64,000 nt of DNA from Microbacterium protaetiae. Its GTDB lineage: Bacteria; Actinomycetota; Actinomycetes; Actinomycetales; Microbacteriaceae. The stretch lies in contig NZ_CP035494.1 in assembly GCF_004135285.1 (NCBI RefSeq), positions 992,001 through 1,056,000 on the forward strand, written 5' to 3'. Made by a program: the position numbers and the translations under genes. The notes below the pieces were generated by a model. The model was not told the DNA's origin and made no database searches. It saw only the letters and a list, made by a program, of their open reading frames with translations. Shown here piece after piece: positions 36,581-45,497 of the stretch (its first letter is position 1; each line of letters starts with the position of its first letter).

Positions 36581-37966
36581 CTAAAGGCCGCCGGACAGTG
36601 CCGAATCGATCTGCTTGCTGGCCGTGGCTATCGCGCTCTTGGGCTGCGCCGAACCTGCCAGCACACCGTTGACGGCCGTGTAGATGGCCTTGCTCACCTG
36701 CGGGTAATCCGGCGTCTGCGCCGGCCGCGGAACCAGCTTTGTCTGCGACACGATCGCCAGCACCGGGTTCTTGCCCTGCACCGCCGATGAGGAACGCACG
36801 CTGGCGTTGGTCGGGATCTCGCTGAACTGTGTACCCAGCGTGGTCTGCGCGTCGGTGCCGGTCATCCACTGGATGAAGGTCAGGTCAGCGGCGATGTTCT
36901 TGCTGTGCGGGTTGACGTACAGGTTCCAGCCGCCGATGTTCGAGTACCCCGGGGTCGGCTGCCCCGCAAAGGTGGGCATCGGGGCCACGCCGACCTTGCC
37001 GACGACCTTCGAACCGCTGCCCTGTGACTGCCCGTACGCGTAGTCCCAGTTGCGCAGGAACAGCGCGTCACCGGCGACGAAAGCGTTCATCGCCTGCGTT
37101 TCCTGGTAGGTCGACGAGGCCTTGGGCGCTATACCGTCGGTCACCAACGACTGCTCGAACGTGAGTGCCTTCACCGCGGCATCCGAGTCGAGCGTCGAGG
37201 CGGTCTGGTCGTCGTTGAGCACGGTCCCGCCGGCGTCGGCCAGGAACTCCATGTAGTTGCAGGTCGCGCCCTCGTAGTCGGCACCCTGGAAGACGTAGCC
37301 GTACTTCACGTCGCCGGCTGCCTGCACCTTCTTCGCGTCAGAGACCAGCTGTTCCCAGGTGGTGGGCACCGACAGGCCCTCTTTCTTCAGCAGATCGCTG
37401 CGGTAATACAAGAAGCCCTGATCCTCGAAGAACGGGGCGCCGTACACCTGCTTCTGATAGGTGGCGCCGTCGACCAGACCCGACGCGAAGGTGTTCCAGT
37501 AACTCTGCGGCAGGTACTGCGACAGCGGCACGGCCAGCTGATGCGCGCCGAACTGGGCCGGCCAGATGACGTCGCCCATGTACACGTCGGGGCCGCCTCC
37601 GCCGGAGATCTGCGTCGTCAGCGTCGCGCGGTTCGTGTCGGTGTCGTTCGGGGCCGACTGCAGCGTGACGGTGATGCCCGGGTGCGCCTTCTCGAACGCG
37701 CTGATCAGGACCGTACGTGGATCGGTGCCGCTGGTGGTGATGGGGCTGGCCCACCAGGTGATGGTGCCCTTCTCGGCGTTGCCCGGTGCGGCGCTGGGGG
37801 TGCTGCCGGCGGCGTTGCCGGTCGAGCCACCCGAACCTCCACCGCCCGAGCCGCCGCTGCAGGCGCTCAGCCCCACCACCGCTGCTCCCGCGATCGCCAC
37901 CACGGCGATCGTGCGAAGGGGCCGGGGACGACCGCGGGTTCCTTGACCGATCCATTGCGCATGCAT
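36581..37966 (-). CDS. sugar ABC transporter substrate-binding lipoprotein
   Basis: 461 residues. Signal peptide with lipobox LSAC (Cys36) followed by a Gly/Ser-rich linker, then the type 1 extracellular solute-binding fold (ITWWASP, VTLQSAPNDTDTNRATL, GDVIWPAQFGAHQLAVPLSQYLP, later GGWNLYVNPHSKN). GAGGAGAG precedes the ATG. First gene of the three-gene sugar operon. No regulator or enzyme gene adjoins it to reveal the sugar. Confidence 0.94.
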   Translation of the reverse strand: MHAQWIGQGTRGRPRPLRTIAVVAIAGAAVVGLSACSGGSGGGGSGGSTGNAAGSTPSAAPGNAEKGTITWWASPITTSGTDPRTVLISAFEKAHPGITVTLQSAPNDTDTNRATLTTQISGGGGPDVYMGDVIWPAQFGAHQLAVPLSQYLPQSYWNTFASGLVDGATYQKQVYGAPFFEDQGFLYYRSDLLKKEGLSVPTTWEQLVSDAKKVQAAGDVKYGYVFQGADYEGATCNYMEFLADAGGTVLNDDQTASTLDSDAAVKALTFEQSLVTDGIAPKASSTYQETQAMNAFVAGDALFLRNWDYAYGQSQGSGSKVVGKVGVAPMPTFAGQPTPGYSNIGGWNLYVNPHSKNIAADLTFIQWMTGTDAQTTLGTQFSEIPTNASVRSSSAVQGKNPVLAIVSQTKLVPRPAQTPDYPQVSKAIYTAVNGVLAGSAQPKSAIATASKQIDSALSGGL

Positions 37967-38062
37967 GATGCACTCTCCTCGCGTGTGCGTTGCCTGTGTC
38001 GCGTCGAGTCGGGTATGAAAGACGGCCGGCGTGGCGAGGACGGACTGGAATCAGTTCGCACC

Positions 38063-38078
38063 CGCGACGCTAGTCGCG
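38063..38078. promoter_or_regulatory. palindrome CGCGAC-GCTA-GTCGCG, possible operator
   Basis: Perfect 6-bp arms around GCTA in the divergent gap (37967-38175) between the sugar-binding-protein gene and the MATE gene, about 100 bp from each. It could be an operator for the sugar operon. Nothing else is evident in the gap besides the -10 box of the MATE gene. Confidence 0.3.
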
Positions 38079-38175
38079 AGTGGACGCGACGGCTCGGGCT
38101 GTCAGGCTCCTCTGAACAGACGCCAAGCGAATGCGCATACTGGGCAGGCCGCAACCCTCCCCGTAGGCTCGGTAT

Positions 38176-39498
38176 GTGAGCCCGGCCGACACGATGAACC
38201 GCGACATCCTGCGGCTCGCCGTTCCGGCGCTGGGCGCTCTCATCGCCGAGCCTCTGTTCCTGATCATCGATTCCGCGCTCGTCGGGCACCTGGGCGTCGT
38301 GCCGCTCGCGGCGTTGGGCGTGGCATCCGCGATTCTGCAGACGATCGTCGGGCTCATGGTGTTCCTGGCGTACTCGACCACCCCGGCGGTGGCCCGACGT
38401 TTCGGCGCCGGTGACCCGACGCGCGCCGTGTCGGTGGGCATCGACGGCATGTGGCTCGCCCTCGGGCTCGGGGCACTGCTGGCCCTGGCCGGCTACCTCG
38501 GCACGCCCGCGCTGGTCGGCATGTTCGGTGCGGGCGCCGACGTCGCCGCCGATGCCGAGGCCTATCTCGGTATCTCGATGTGGGGTCTTCCGGCGATGCT
38601 GATCGTCTTCGCCGCCACCGGGCTGCTGCGCGGAATGCAAGACACGGTGACGCCGCTGTGGATCGCCGGCACCGGTTTCGCAGCGAATGCACTGCTGAAC
38701 TGGGCGTTCATCTACGGTCTCGGCTGGGGCATCTCCGGCTCGGCCGCCGGCACGGTCGTGGCGCAGTGGGCGATGGTCGGTGCGTATGTGGTGGTCGTGG
38801 GGCGGCTGGCGCACCGACATCGTGCCTCGGTACGTCCGCAACGCGAGGGCGTGCGCGGTTCGGCCCGCTCTGGCGTGTGGATGTTCCTGCGCACGGTCTC
38901 ACTGCGACTGGCGCTGCTGTCGACGGTGGCGGTGGCAACGGCCTTCGGCACGCATGAGCTGGCCGGCTGGCAGGTCGCCTTCACGATGTTCTCGACCGCG
39001 GCGTTCGCCCTGGACGCTCTGGCCATCGCCGCGCAGGCGCTGATCGGCAAGGGGCTGGGTTCGGGCTCGACCAGCGAGGTGCGCCGCGTGCTCCGCCGCA
39101 CGCTGGCGTGGGGAGCCTGGTTCGGGGTGATCGTGGGCGTCGTGATCGGCGGCTTGTCGGCGTGGATCGGGCTGGTGTTCACCGGCGACGCCGCGGTCGC
39201 GGCGATGGTACAGCCCGCGCTGATAGTACTCGCAGTGGCCCAGCCGATCTGCGGGATAGTGTTCGTGCTCGACGGCGTGCTCATCGGGGCCAACGACGCC
39301 CGCTACCTCGCAATCGCCGGCGGGCTCAACCTCGTCGTGTACGTGCCGGTGCTCATCGGGCTGTGGCTGTGGCATCCCGGTGGCGCGGCAGGACTGGCCT
39401 GGCTGGCGGTCGCGTTCTTCGGTGTCTACATGCTGGCGCGCCTGGTCACGCTGGGCTGGCGCATTCGCCGGCCCGCGTGGATGACGCAGCCGGCGTAG
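38176..39498 (+). CDS. MATE-family efflux transporter (DinF-like)
   Basis: 440 residues, 12 predicted helices. Begins LRLAVPALGALIAEPLFLIIDSALVGHLG, the DinF-branch pattern, with LRGMQDTVTPLWI after helix 4 and the matching LIGKGLGSGSTSEVRR in the second half. Expels cationic compounds in exchange for Na+ or H+. The GTG start has TAGGCT exactly six bases upstream, so a leaderless transcript is likely; an ATG at 38194 is an alternative start. Confidence 0.93.
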   Translation: MSPADTMNRDILRLAVPALGALIAEPLFLIIDSALVGHLGVVPLAALGVASAILQTIVGLMVFLAYSTTPAVARRFGAGDPTRAVSVGIDGMWLALGLGALLALAGYLGTPALVGMFGAGADVAADAEAYLGISMWGLPAMLIVFAATGLLRGMQDTVTPLWIAGTGFAANALLNWAFIYGLGWGISGSAAGTVVAQWAMVGAYVVVVGRLAHRHRASVRPQREGVRGSARSGVWMFLRTVSLRLALLSTVAVATAFGTHELAGWQVAFTMFSTAAFALDALAIAAQALIGKGLGSGSTSEVRRVLRRTLAWGAWFGVIVGVVIGGLSAWIGLVFTGDAAVAAMVQPALIVLAVAQPICGIVFVLDGVLIGANDARYLAIAGGLNLVVYVPVLIGLWLWHPGGAAGLAWLAVAFFGVYMLARLVTLGWRIRRPAWMTQPA

Positions 39499-39603
39499 CT
39501 CGCACCCCCGTGGGCACCACGTGCGTGCGCGTGGACTTTTCCTCCCCAGCCTGCGCCCGTCACTCGCTCTCCACAGATCCGCCGCGTTCCGTACGGTCGT
39601 CAC

Positions 39604-39954
39604 ATGGTCGCCACACCATCGCTGGCAGAATCGGAACATCCGAGCGAGAATGAAGGGGTGCTGACTGTGAACGAACCTCAGGTATGGACGCTCATCGGCG
39701 TCTTTGCCGCTGGGCTGTTCGGCATGCTCACGCTCATGTCGACGATGTTCGTGCGGGTCGTGCGCAGCGAGATCAGCGGCGTGCGCAGCGAGGTCGGCAG
39801 TGTGCGCAGCGAAATCGCGAGCGTGCGCGATACGGTGACCGCCGAGATCGGCAGCGTCCGCGCCGAGATCCATCGCCTGGACCAACGTTTCGACACGCTC
39901 GACCGCGATGTGCAGGCGATCGCCAAGCGCGTGTTCGGCGCAGACCAGGCCTGA
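39604..39954 (+). CDS. small membrane protein with C-terminal coiled coil
   Basis: 116 residues. One membrane helix (about 27-50, VWTLIGVFAAGLFGMLTLMS) then a heptad-like repeat of VRSEI/VRSEV/VRDTV/VRAEI units (53-90) and a short basic end. TACGGT lies six bases before the ATG, supporting this leaderless start; a GTG at 39667 behind AAGGGG is the alternative (95 residues). No function is known to me; the layout suggests a membrane-anchored oligomeric rod. It meets the SpoU gene end to end. Confidence 0.75.
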   Translation: MVATPSLAESEHPSENEGVLTVNEPQVWTLIGVFAAGLFGMLTLMSTMFVRVVRSEISGVRSEVGSVRSEIASVRDTVTAEIGSVRAEIHRLDQRFDTLDRDVQAIAKRVFGADQA

Positions 39955-40638
39955 TCAGGCCCAGCGCCGACACCATTCATACATGATCACCGCGGCCGCG
40001 GCGCTCGCATTCATCGACCGGGTGGAGCCGTACTGCGTGATCTCGACCACGGCCGACGCGGCATCCACTGCTTCTGGCGACAGCCCCGGCCCCTCTTGAC
40101 CGAACAACAGCACGCACCGCTCGGGCAGCTCGGCGTCGTGCACCGGCACTGATCCGGGCACATTGTCGATGGCGATGATCGGCAAGGATGCGGCATCCGC
40201 CCACCGCGCGAAGGCGGCGACGTCTTCGTGGTGCTCGACGTGCTGGTAGCGGTCGGTGACCATGGCGCCGCGGCGGTTCCAACGGCGGCGCCCCACGATG
40301 TGCACGGTGTCGGCGAGAAACGCATTCGCGCTGCGCACAATCGACCCGATGTTCATGTCGTGCTGCCAGTTCTCGATGGCGACATGGAAGGGATGCCGCC
40401 GCGTGTCGAGCTCGGCAACGATGGCGTCCATGCTCCAGTACCGGTACCGGTCGATCACGTTGCGACGGTCGCCGTGCGCGAGCAGGTCTGGGTCGTAGCG
40501 CGGGTCGCTCGGCCACTGCGTCTCACCGCCCGGCCACGGCCCGACCCCGTGCGTGGGCGCTGGCCGGTCGCCCGCGGGCGCGGCGTCGCCGACCTGCTCG
40601 ACGGGCTCGCTGCGGTCGGTCGTCGGCTCGTCGGTCAC
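39955..40638 (-). CDS. TrmH/SpoU-family RNA methyltransferase
   Basis: 227 residues with an unstructured acidic N-terminus of about 40 residues. SPOUT motifs: NIGSIVRSANAF (motif 1), LLFGQEGPGLSP (motif 2), and ITQYGSTRSMNASAAAAVIMYEW (motif 3, written here only as its key residues N and S). Transfers methyl from SAM to a ribose in tRNA or rRNA; the target is unknown. GTG start with TAGCCT (40645-40650) six bases upstream, a leaderless arrangement. Confidence 0.93.
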   Translation of the reverse strand: MTDEPTTDRSEPVEQVGDAAPAGDRPAPTHGVGPWPGGETQWPSDPRYDPDLLAHGDRRNVIDRYRYWSMDAIVAELDTRRHPFHVAIENWQHDMNIGSIVRSANAFLADTVHIVGRRRWNRRGAMVTDRYQHVEHHEDVAAFARWADAASLPIIAIDNVPGSVPVHDAELPERCVLLFGQEGPGLSPEAVDAASAVVEITQYGSTRSMNASAAAAVIMYEWCRRWA

Positions 40639-40731
40639 CGCTCCAGGCTAACCGCACATCGGCACCCGCGGCCCGCCCCGCCCCGCCCGCGCCGACTGGA
40701 CGTGCGCGGCGACCCGGGGAGGAAACCCACC

Positions 40732-40775
40732 TTTCGGCGTACCGAAAACAGAGCTACGATTTCGGTATGCCGAAA
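40732..40775. promoter_or_regulatory. twin metal-regulator operators flanking a leaderless promoter
   Basis: Two palindromes: TTTCGG-CGTA-CCGAAA (40732-40747) and TTTCGG-TATG-CCGAAA (40760-40775). TACGAT (40755-40760) sits between them as the -10 box and the ATG of the Nramp gene (40767) lies inside the second. The 28-bp spacing places both on nearly the same DNA face. The MntR-like protein encoded at 42116 is the likely ligand. Confidence 0.75.
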
Positions 40776-42098
40776 GCGGTCCCGAGCGTCCCGAAGAGTG
40801 GGGAGGCGACACGCCGCATACGAGGGGCGGTGGCATCCCACGCGCCCGGCGCACCCGGCGCCACCCCGACCCGCGCCGGCGGGCGGGCGCCCTCGCCGAG
40901 CCGTCGGCGGGTATGGATGCTGGGCCCCGCCCTCGTCGCCGGCGTCGCCTACCTCGACCCCGGCAATGTCGCGAGCAACATGACCGCCGGCGCGAAGTAC
41001 GGCTATCTGCTGGTCTGGGTCGTCGTGCTGGCCAACCTCATCGCGTGGCTCGTGCAGTACCTGTCCGCCAAGCTCGGCCTGGTCACCGGCCGCAGCCTGC
41101 CCGAAGTGCTCGGCCAGAGCATTCGCCGACCGTGGGCGCGGCGCACCTACTGGCTGCAGGCCGAGCTGGTCGCGATGGCGACCGATGTGGCCGAAGTGAT
41201 CGGCGGCGCCATCGCCCTGCAGCTACTGTTCGGCCTGCCGCTGGTGTGGGGCGGAGCAGTCACCGCGCTCGTCTCGCTCGGGCTGCTGGTGGTGCAGACC
41301 CGCCACGGTGCGCGCACCTTCGAGTTCGTCATCATCGGGCTGGTCGCGGTGATCGCCGTCGGGTTCGTGGCCGGAGTGTTCGTGGCTCCGCCGTCGGCGG
41401 CGGGCGTTGCCGGGGGTCTGGTGCCACGGTTCGAGGGCTCGGGATCGCTGCTGCTGGCGGCATCCATTCTCGGGGCGACCGTCATGCCGCACGCGATCTA
41501 TGCGCATTCCGCACTGACCCGCGACAGGTTCGGGGCAGACCCGACGCCGATCCCCCGTCTGCTGCGCGCCACCCGCTGGGACGTGTCGATCTCGATGCTC
41601 ATCGCCGGAGCCGTGAACGTGGCCATCCTGCTGCTGGCCGCCGCCAATCTCGCCGGCGTCGCGGGCACCGACACACTGGCCGGCGCATACGCCGCCCTGC
41701 ACGACGATCTGGGACCGGTCGTGGCGACCTTGTTCGCGGTGGGTCTGCTGGCCAGTGGCCTGGCCAGCACCTCGGTCGGCGCCTATGCCGGTGCCGAGAT
41801 CATGCACGGACTGCTGTGCACCCGCATTCCACTGCTGGTGCGCCGGCTCGTCTCGATCATCCCCGCGCTGCTGCTGCTGGGCCTGGACGCCGACCCGACA
41901 CAGGCCCTGGTCCTCAGCCAGGTCGTGCTCTCGTTCGGCATTCCGTTCGCGCTGATCCCCCTCGTCGTTCTCACCTCGCGAGGCACCTTGCTCGGCCGGT
42001 TCCGCAACCGTGTCACCACGACGGTGCTCGGTGCCGCGGCATCCCTCGCTCTCGTGGTTCTCAACGGGATGCTGGTGCTTCTGCTGGCCGCCGAGTGA
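40767..42098 (+). CDS. mntH: Nramp-family divalent metal transporter (MntH)
   Basis: 443 residues, about 11 helices after a 48-residue basic, Ala/Pro-rich N-terminus. Metal-site motifs DPGN (64-67) in helix 1 and MPH near residue 240 in helix 6 are intact, as needed for Mn2+ uptake. Operators overlap its start, and an MntR-like regulator follows 17 bp downstream, so Mn-dependent repression is expected. Some Nramp proteins prefer Fe2+; the regulator favours Mn2+. Confidence 0.95.
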   Translation: MPKAVPSVPKSGEATRRIRGAVASHAPGAPGATPTRAGGRAPSPSRRRVWMLGPALVAGVAYLDPGNVASNMTAGAKYGYLLVWVVVLANLIAWLVQYLSAKLGLVTGRSLPEVLGQSIRRPWARRTYWLQAELVAMATDVAEVIGGAIALQLLFGLPLVWGGAVTALVSLGLLVVQTRHGARTFEFVIIGLVAVIAVGFVAGVFVAPPSAAGVAGGLVPRFEGSGSLLLAASILGATVMPHAIYAHSALTRDRFGADPTPIPRLLRATRWDVSISMLIAGAVNVAILLLAAANLAGVAGTDTLAGAYAALHDDLGPVVATLFAVGLLASGLASTSVGAYAGAEIMHGLLCTRIPLLVRRLVSIIPALLLLGLDADPTQALVLSQVVLSFGIPFALIPLVVLTSRGTLLGRFRNRVTTTVLGAAASLALVVLNGMLVLLLAAE

Positions 42099-42115
42099 CG
42101 CTCTACCCTGGGAAG

Positions 42116-42751
42116 ATGGCTTCTCCCGCCGCGGACGACTACCTGAAGACGATCTACCACCACACCGAGTGGCAGGACGAGCAGATCACTCCGTCGCAAC
42201 TGGCCGCCAACCTGTCGCTGGCTCCCTCGAGTGTCACCGAGATGGTGCAGAAGCTCGCCGCCCAGGGGCTGGTCTCGCACCGCCTCTACGGGCCGATCGC
42301 ACTGACGGCGGCCGGCGAGCGCCGCGCGGCGGCGATCATCCGGCGGCATCGACTCATCGAGACCTGGCTCGTGCGCGAGTTCGACTACGCGTGGGACGAA
42401 GTGCACGACGAGGCCGAAGTGCTCGAGCATGCTCTCAGCGACCGCCTGCTCGCCGGGATCGACGAGCTGCTGGGGCATCCCGTGGTCGATCCGCACGGCG
42501 ACGCCATTCCCGACGCCGACGGGCACGTGCATCGCCCCGCGTTCGTGCTGCTCGGCGACGCCGAGCCCGGACACCGGGGACGAGTGCTGCGCGTGAGCGA
42601 CCGTGACCCGCAGGTGCTGCGAGCGATGCAGGATGCCGGACTGCACATCGGCGTCGAAGTCGAGGTGGGCGCCCCCGGCGTGGTGCACGTGGACGGGGCC
42701 ACCCGGCCGGTTCCCACCGGCGCGGCCGATGCCGTCTGGCTCACGGCCTGA
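42116..42751 (+). CDS. mntR: MntR/DtxR-family metal-dependent regulator
   Basis: 211 residues: winged helix (1-70), dimer and metal domain (71-140, with RRHRLIETWLVREF and HDEAEVLEH) and a C-terminal FeoA/SH3-like domain (160-210). At the position where iron-sensing DtxR has Cys102 this protein has Glu (HDEAE), and Asp8 takes the place of DtxR Met10, both as in manganese-sensing MntR. It is nevertheless DtxR-length, with the third domain. TACCCT lies six bases before the ATG, so it can have its own leaderless transcript in addition to readthrough from mntH. Confidence 0.93.
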   Translation: MASPAADDYLKTIYHHTEWQDEQITPSQLAANLSLAPSSVTEMVQKLAAQGLVSHRLYGPIALTAAGERRAAAIIRRHRLIETWLVREFDYAWDEVHDEAEVLEHALSDRLLAGIDELLGHPVVDPHGDAIPDADGHVHRPAFVLLGDAEPGHRGRVLRVSDRDPQVLRAMQDAGLHIGVEVEVGAPGVVHVDGATRPVPTGAADAVWLTA

Positions 42752-42790
42752 TCCGCGGGCAACCGGCGCGCGCCCGCGGCGCGGCCGGGC

Positions 42791-43480
42791 TCAGAAGACC
42801 AACGCCCCGACGAGCCAGCTGACGATCATGGTGCCTACGCCCACGCTCAGCGAGCGCACGAGAGTGCGGGTGAGCGAGACCCGACCGGTGCGCGCGGCGA
42901 TCACCGCGATGAGGCCGAGCGACAGCGCGACCACGATGAGAATCGCCCACGTCTCCAGGGCGCCGGGCACGAAGATCGTGATCAGCAGCGGAATGATCGC
43001 CCCCACCAAGAACGCCACTCCCGCTCCGACACCGGCCCCGACCGTCTCGCCGATGCTCATCACGTCGTCGATGCCGTATTCGCTCTCCAGTTGTGCGCGC
43101 AACGCGTCGCGTTCGGACAGCTGCTCGGCGACCTGGCGCGCAAGTGCGGCATCCAGCCCCTTGCGCTCGTAGTATGCGGTCAACTCGGCTATCTCGTCGT
43201 CGGGATGCGCGGCCAGCGCCGCGCTCTCTTCGGCGGCGATGATCAACTGCGCCTCGCGCTCGGCCGATGCCTCGGCCCACGTCGTGCCGCCCAGTGACAG
43301 AGCGCCGGCGACAGTCGCGGCCGCGGCGGCGACCACGAGCACGTTGTCAGAGGCGCCTGCGCCGGCGAACCCCTCGAGGATGCCAGCAGTGGCGATGATG
43401 CCGTCGTTCGCATCGACCGCCCAGGAACGCAGGGTCGCGGCATCCCACCACCGTTCCCGGGGCGAGGTGGTACTGACCAT
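42791..43480 (-). CDS. VIT1/CCC1-family metal transporter
   Basis: 229 residues from the ATG at 43480, which overlaps the previous stop as ATGA. Family start WAVDANDGIIATAGILEGFAGA, a soluble Glu-rich metal-binding stretch (EREAQLIIAAEE through ELTAYYERKGL, about 75-130) and three further helices at the end; five in all. Moves Fe2+ or Mn2+ out of the cytoplasm in exchange for H+. Converging with mntR, it completes an import-sense-export metal cluster. Confidence 0.93.
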   Translation of the reverse strand: MVSTTSPRERWWDAATLRSWAVDANDGIIATAGILEGFAGAGASDNVLVVAAAAATVAGALSLGGTTWAEASAEREAQLIIAAEESAALAAHPDDEIAELTAYYERKGLDAALARQVAEQLSERDALRAQLESEYGIDDVMSIGETVGAGVGAGVAFLVGAIIPLLITIFVPGALETWAILIVVALSLGLIAVIAARTGRVSLTRTLVRSLSVGVGTMIVSWLVGALVF

Positions 43481-44499
43481 CAGCGCAGCCGCCGCCGGGC
43501 GCGGGCGGCCTTCTCGAACGGCCAGCGCACCCGCGTCGCGTTCTCGCAGTAGTCCCACAGGCGCGTGCCCAGGGCCGGATCGCGCAGCAGCTTGGCGGGG
43601 GTGGTGCGGTGCGGGGTTCCATGCACGAGATACCGCGGACCCCAGAACTGCCCGCCCTCGATGTCGGCATCGGCCAGTGCCCGCACCAGCGCGTGCGCCC
43701 CGTGCTCCTTCGATTGCGAGATCGGCGCCTGCAGGTTGTCGATGAACCGCGTCATGCGGGATGGCTCGTTCACGCCGCGCACCCCGGCGGTGCGTCCGCT
43801 GATCGCATATCCCGGATGCGCCACCAGACTCGCCACCGGCACGCCGGCCTCGCGCAAACGCCGATCAGCCTCCAGGCCCAGCACGGTGGTCGCGACCTTC
43901 GACTGCACGTAGGCCCGCCACGGCGTGTAGTCGTTCACCAGCTCGGGGTCGACCGGCTCGTGGTCGCCCAGCAGCGTCGACATGCTGCCGATCCACACCA
44001 TTCGGCCGCCCACCACGGCGAGGTTCTGCAGCAGCTCACCGGCCAGCGAGAAGTGGCCGAGCACGTTGGTGGCGAACACCAATTCGTGTCCGCCCACGGT
44101 CTGGCGGGTACGGGGCGGATGCACGATGCCCGCGTTCAGCAGCAGGCCGTGCAGGGGGCCGCGGGTGCGCGCGGTGGCTGCCGCCGCTCGAATGGAGCCG
44201 AAATTGCTGGTGTCCAGCAGCAGCGTCTCGAGGCTGCCGGAAGTGGGATGCCGCGCCTCGCCGCCGCCCGCCGCTTCAGCGCCCGAGCCGCGCGCCGCGG
44301 CATCCAGAACCCGTCTCTCGATGGCGGCGTGCGCAGCCGCGAGCCGGTTCGGGTTGCGTCCGGTGAGGATCACGTGGGCGCCCGCACGCACGAGCTGCTC
44401 GGTTGCGAAGTATCCGAGACCGCGCGTGGAGCCGGTCACCAGGTAACGCCTGCCTGTCAGGTCGGGCAGGCGTCGAGGATCCCAGGCCGTCCGCGCCAC
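43480..44499 (-). CDS. short-chain dehydrogenase, retinol-dehydrogenase-like
   Basis: 339 residues. TGSTRGLG (23-30), LLLNAGI, VWIGSMST and YVQSK (catalytic Tyr/Lys) mark an SDR; the extended C-terminus with LRDPALGTRLWDYCEN is like the retinol dehydrogenase/protochlorophyllide-reductase-like group common in actinobacteria. An Ala/Gly-rich insert at about 68-86 is atypical. GTG start with TAGGCT six bases upstream. Coupled to the VIT gene by ATGA, but a functional link to metals is not obvious. Confidence 0.9.
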   Translation of the reverse strand: MARTAWDPRRLPDLTGRRYLVTGSTRGLGYFATEQLVRAGAHVILTGRNPNRLAAAHAAIERRVLDAAARGSGAEAAGGGEARHPTSGSLETLLLDTSNFGSIRAAAATARTRGPLHGLLLNAGIVHPPRTRQTVGGHELVFATNVLGHFSLAGELLQNLAVVGGRMVWIGSMSTLLGDHEPVDPELVNDYTPWRAYVQSKVATTVLGLEADRRLREAGVPVASLVAHPGYAISGRTAGVRGVNEPSRMTRFIDNLQAPISQSKEHGAHALVRALADADIEGGQFWGPRYLVHGTPHRTTPAKLLRDPALGTRLWDYCENATRVRWPFEKAARARRRLR

Positions 44500-44576
44500 G
44501 CTTCGAGCCTATTGCGTGTGGGCGACCAGCGGCGGGACCCGCCTCGCGACGCGCCCAGTGACGTGGGCGAGATCGC

Positions 44577-44704
44577 GCGCGGTGAGCGGGGGTCGAGCGC
44601 GGTGAGGGGCGGCGGCGCGCGGTTTGCGCCGGGTCGGGCGCGGTGCACGGTGCGCCGTGGCCGCGCGCGGTGAGGGGCGGCGCCGCGCGGTGAGCCCACC
44701 GCCC
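44577..44704. repeat. low-complexity GCGCGGTGAGG repeats
   Basis: Imperfect copies of (GC)GCGGTGAG(GGGCGGC) at about 44577, 44601, 44665 and 44687 in the short gap between the SDR and HAD genes. No gene or clear hairpin. Probably slippage-generated sequence that also carries the HAD promoter at its right end (TAGGCT, 44709-44714). Confidence 0.5.
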
Positions 44705-44720
44705 CGGCTAGGCTGGCCGC

Positions 44721-45497
44721 ATGCGGACCCGTGCCGATATCGCCTGCTGGCTGACCGACATGGACGGCGTGCTCGTCCACGAGAACCGTCCCATCCCGGG
44801 TGCGGCCGAGTTGCTCGCGCAGTGGCGTGACGCCGGCACACCTTTTCTCGTGCTGACGAACAACCCGATCTACACGCGCCGCGACCTCGCAGCGCGCCTC
44901 GGCCGTTCGGGGCTGGACGTTCCGGAGGAACGGATCTGGACCTCGGCGCTTGCCACCGCCCAGTTTCTCAAGTCGCAGATGCCGGGCGGTTCGGCATTCG
45001 TGATCGGCGAAGCAGGCCTGACGACAGCGTTGCACGAGGCTGGATTCATCATGACCGAGACCCAACCCGACTACGTCGTGGTGGGCGAGACGCGGCAATA
45101 TTCGTTCGAGGCCATCACGATGGCGATCCGGTTCATCAACGCGGGCGCGCGCTTCATCATCACGAACCCCGACTCGACCGGCCCCACCCCATCGGGTGTC
45201 GTTCCGGCGACTGGATCGTTCGCCGCCCTGATCACGAAGGCGACCGGACGCGAGCCCTATGTCGTCGGCAAGCCGAACCCGATGATGTTCCGCTCGGCGA
45301 TGAATCAGATCGGCGCGCACTCCGAGAACACAGGCATGATCGGCGACCGCATGGACACCGACGTGATCGCGGGCATCGAGGCCGGCCTGCACACCGTGCT
45401 CGTGCTCAGCGGGATCAGCGACCGGGCCGATGTGGAGCGATATCCGTTCCGGCCCGATGAGATCGTCGATTCGGTCGCCGATCTCGTCGAGACATGA
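44721..45497 (+). CDS. HAD-IIA (NagD-like) phosphatase
   Basis: 258 residues. Motif I LTDMDGVLVHE (Asp13, Asp15), motif II VLTNNP, the C2a-type cap domain, Lys motif VGKPNPMMF, and motif IV MIGDRMDTDV. Subclass IIA members dephosphorylate small phosphates such as p-nitrophenyl phosphate, UMP or glycerol phosphate. Leaderless start (TAGGCT six bases before the ATG). Its TGA overlaps the start of a 35-residue membrane peptide. Confidence 0.94.
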   Translation: MRTRADIACWLTDMDGVLVHENRPIPGAAELLAQWRDAGTPFLVLTNNPIYTRRDLAARLGRSGLDVPEERIWTSALATAQFLKSQMPGGSAFVIGEAGLTTALHEAGFIMTETQPDYVVVGETRQYSFEAITMAIRFINAGARFIITNPDSTGPTPSGVVPATGSFAALITKATGREPYVVGKPNPMMFRSAMNQIGAHSENTGMIGDRMDTDVIAGIEAGLHTVLVLSGISDRADVERYPFRPDEIVDSVADLVET

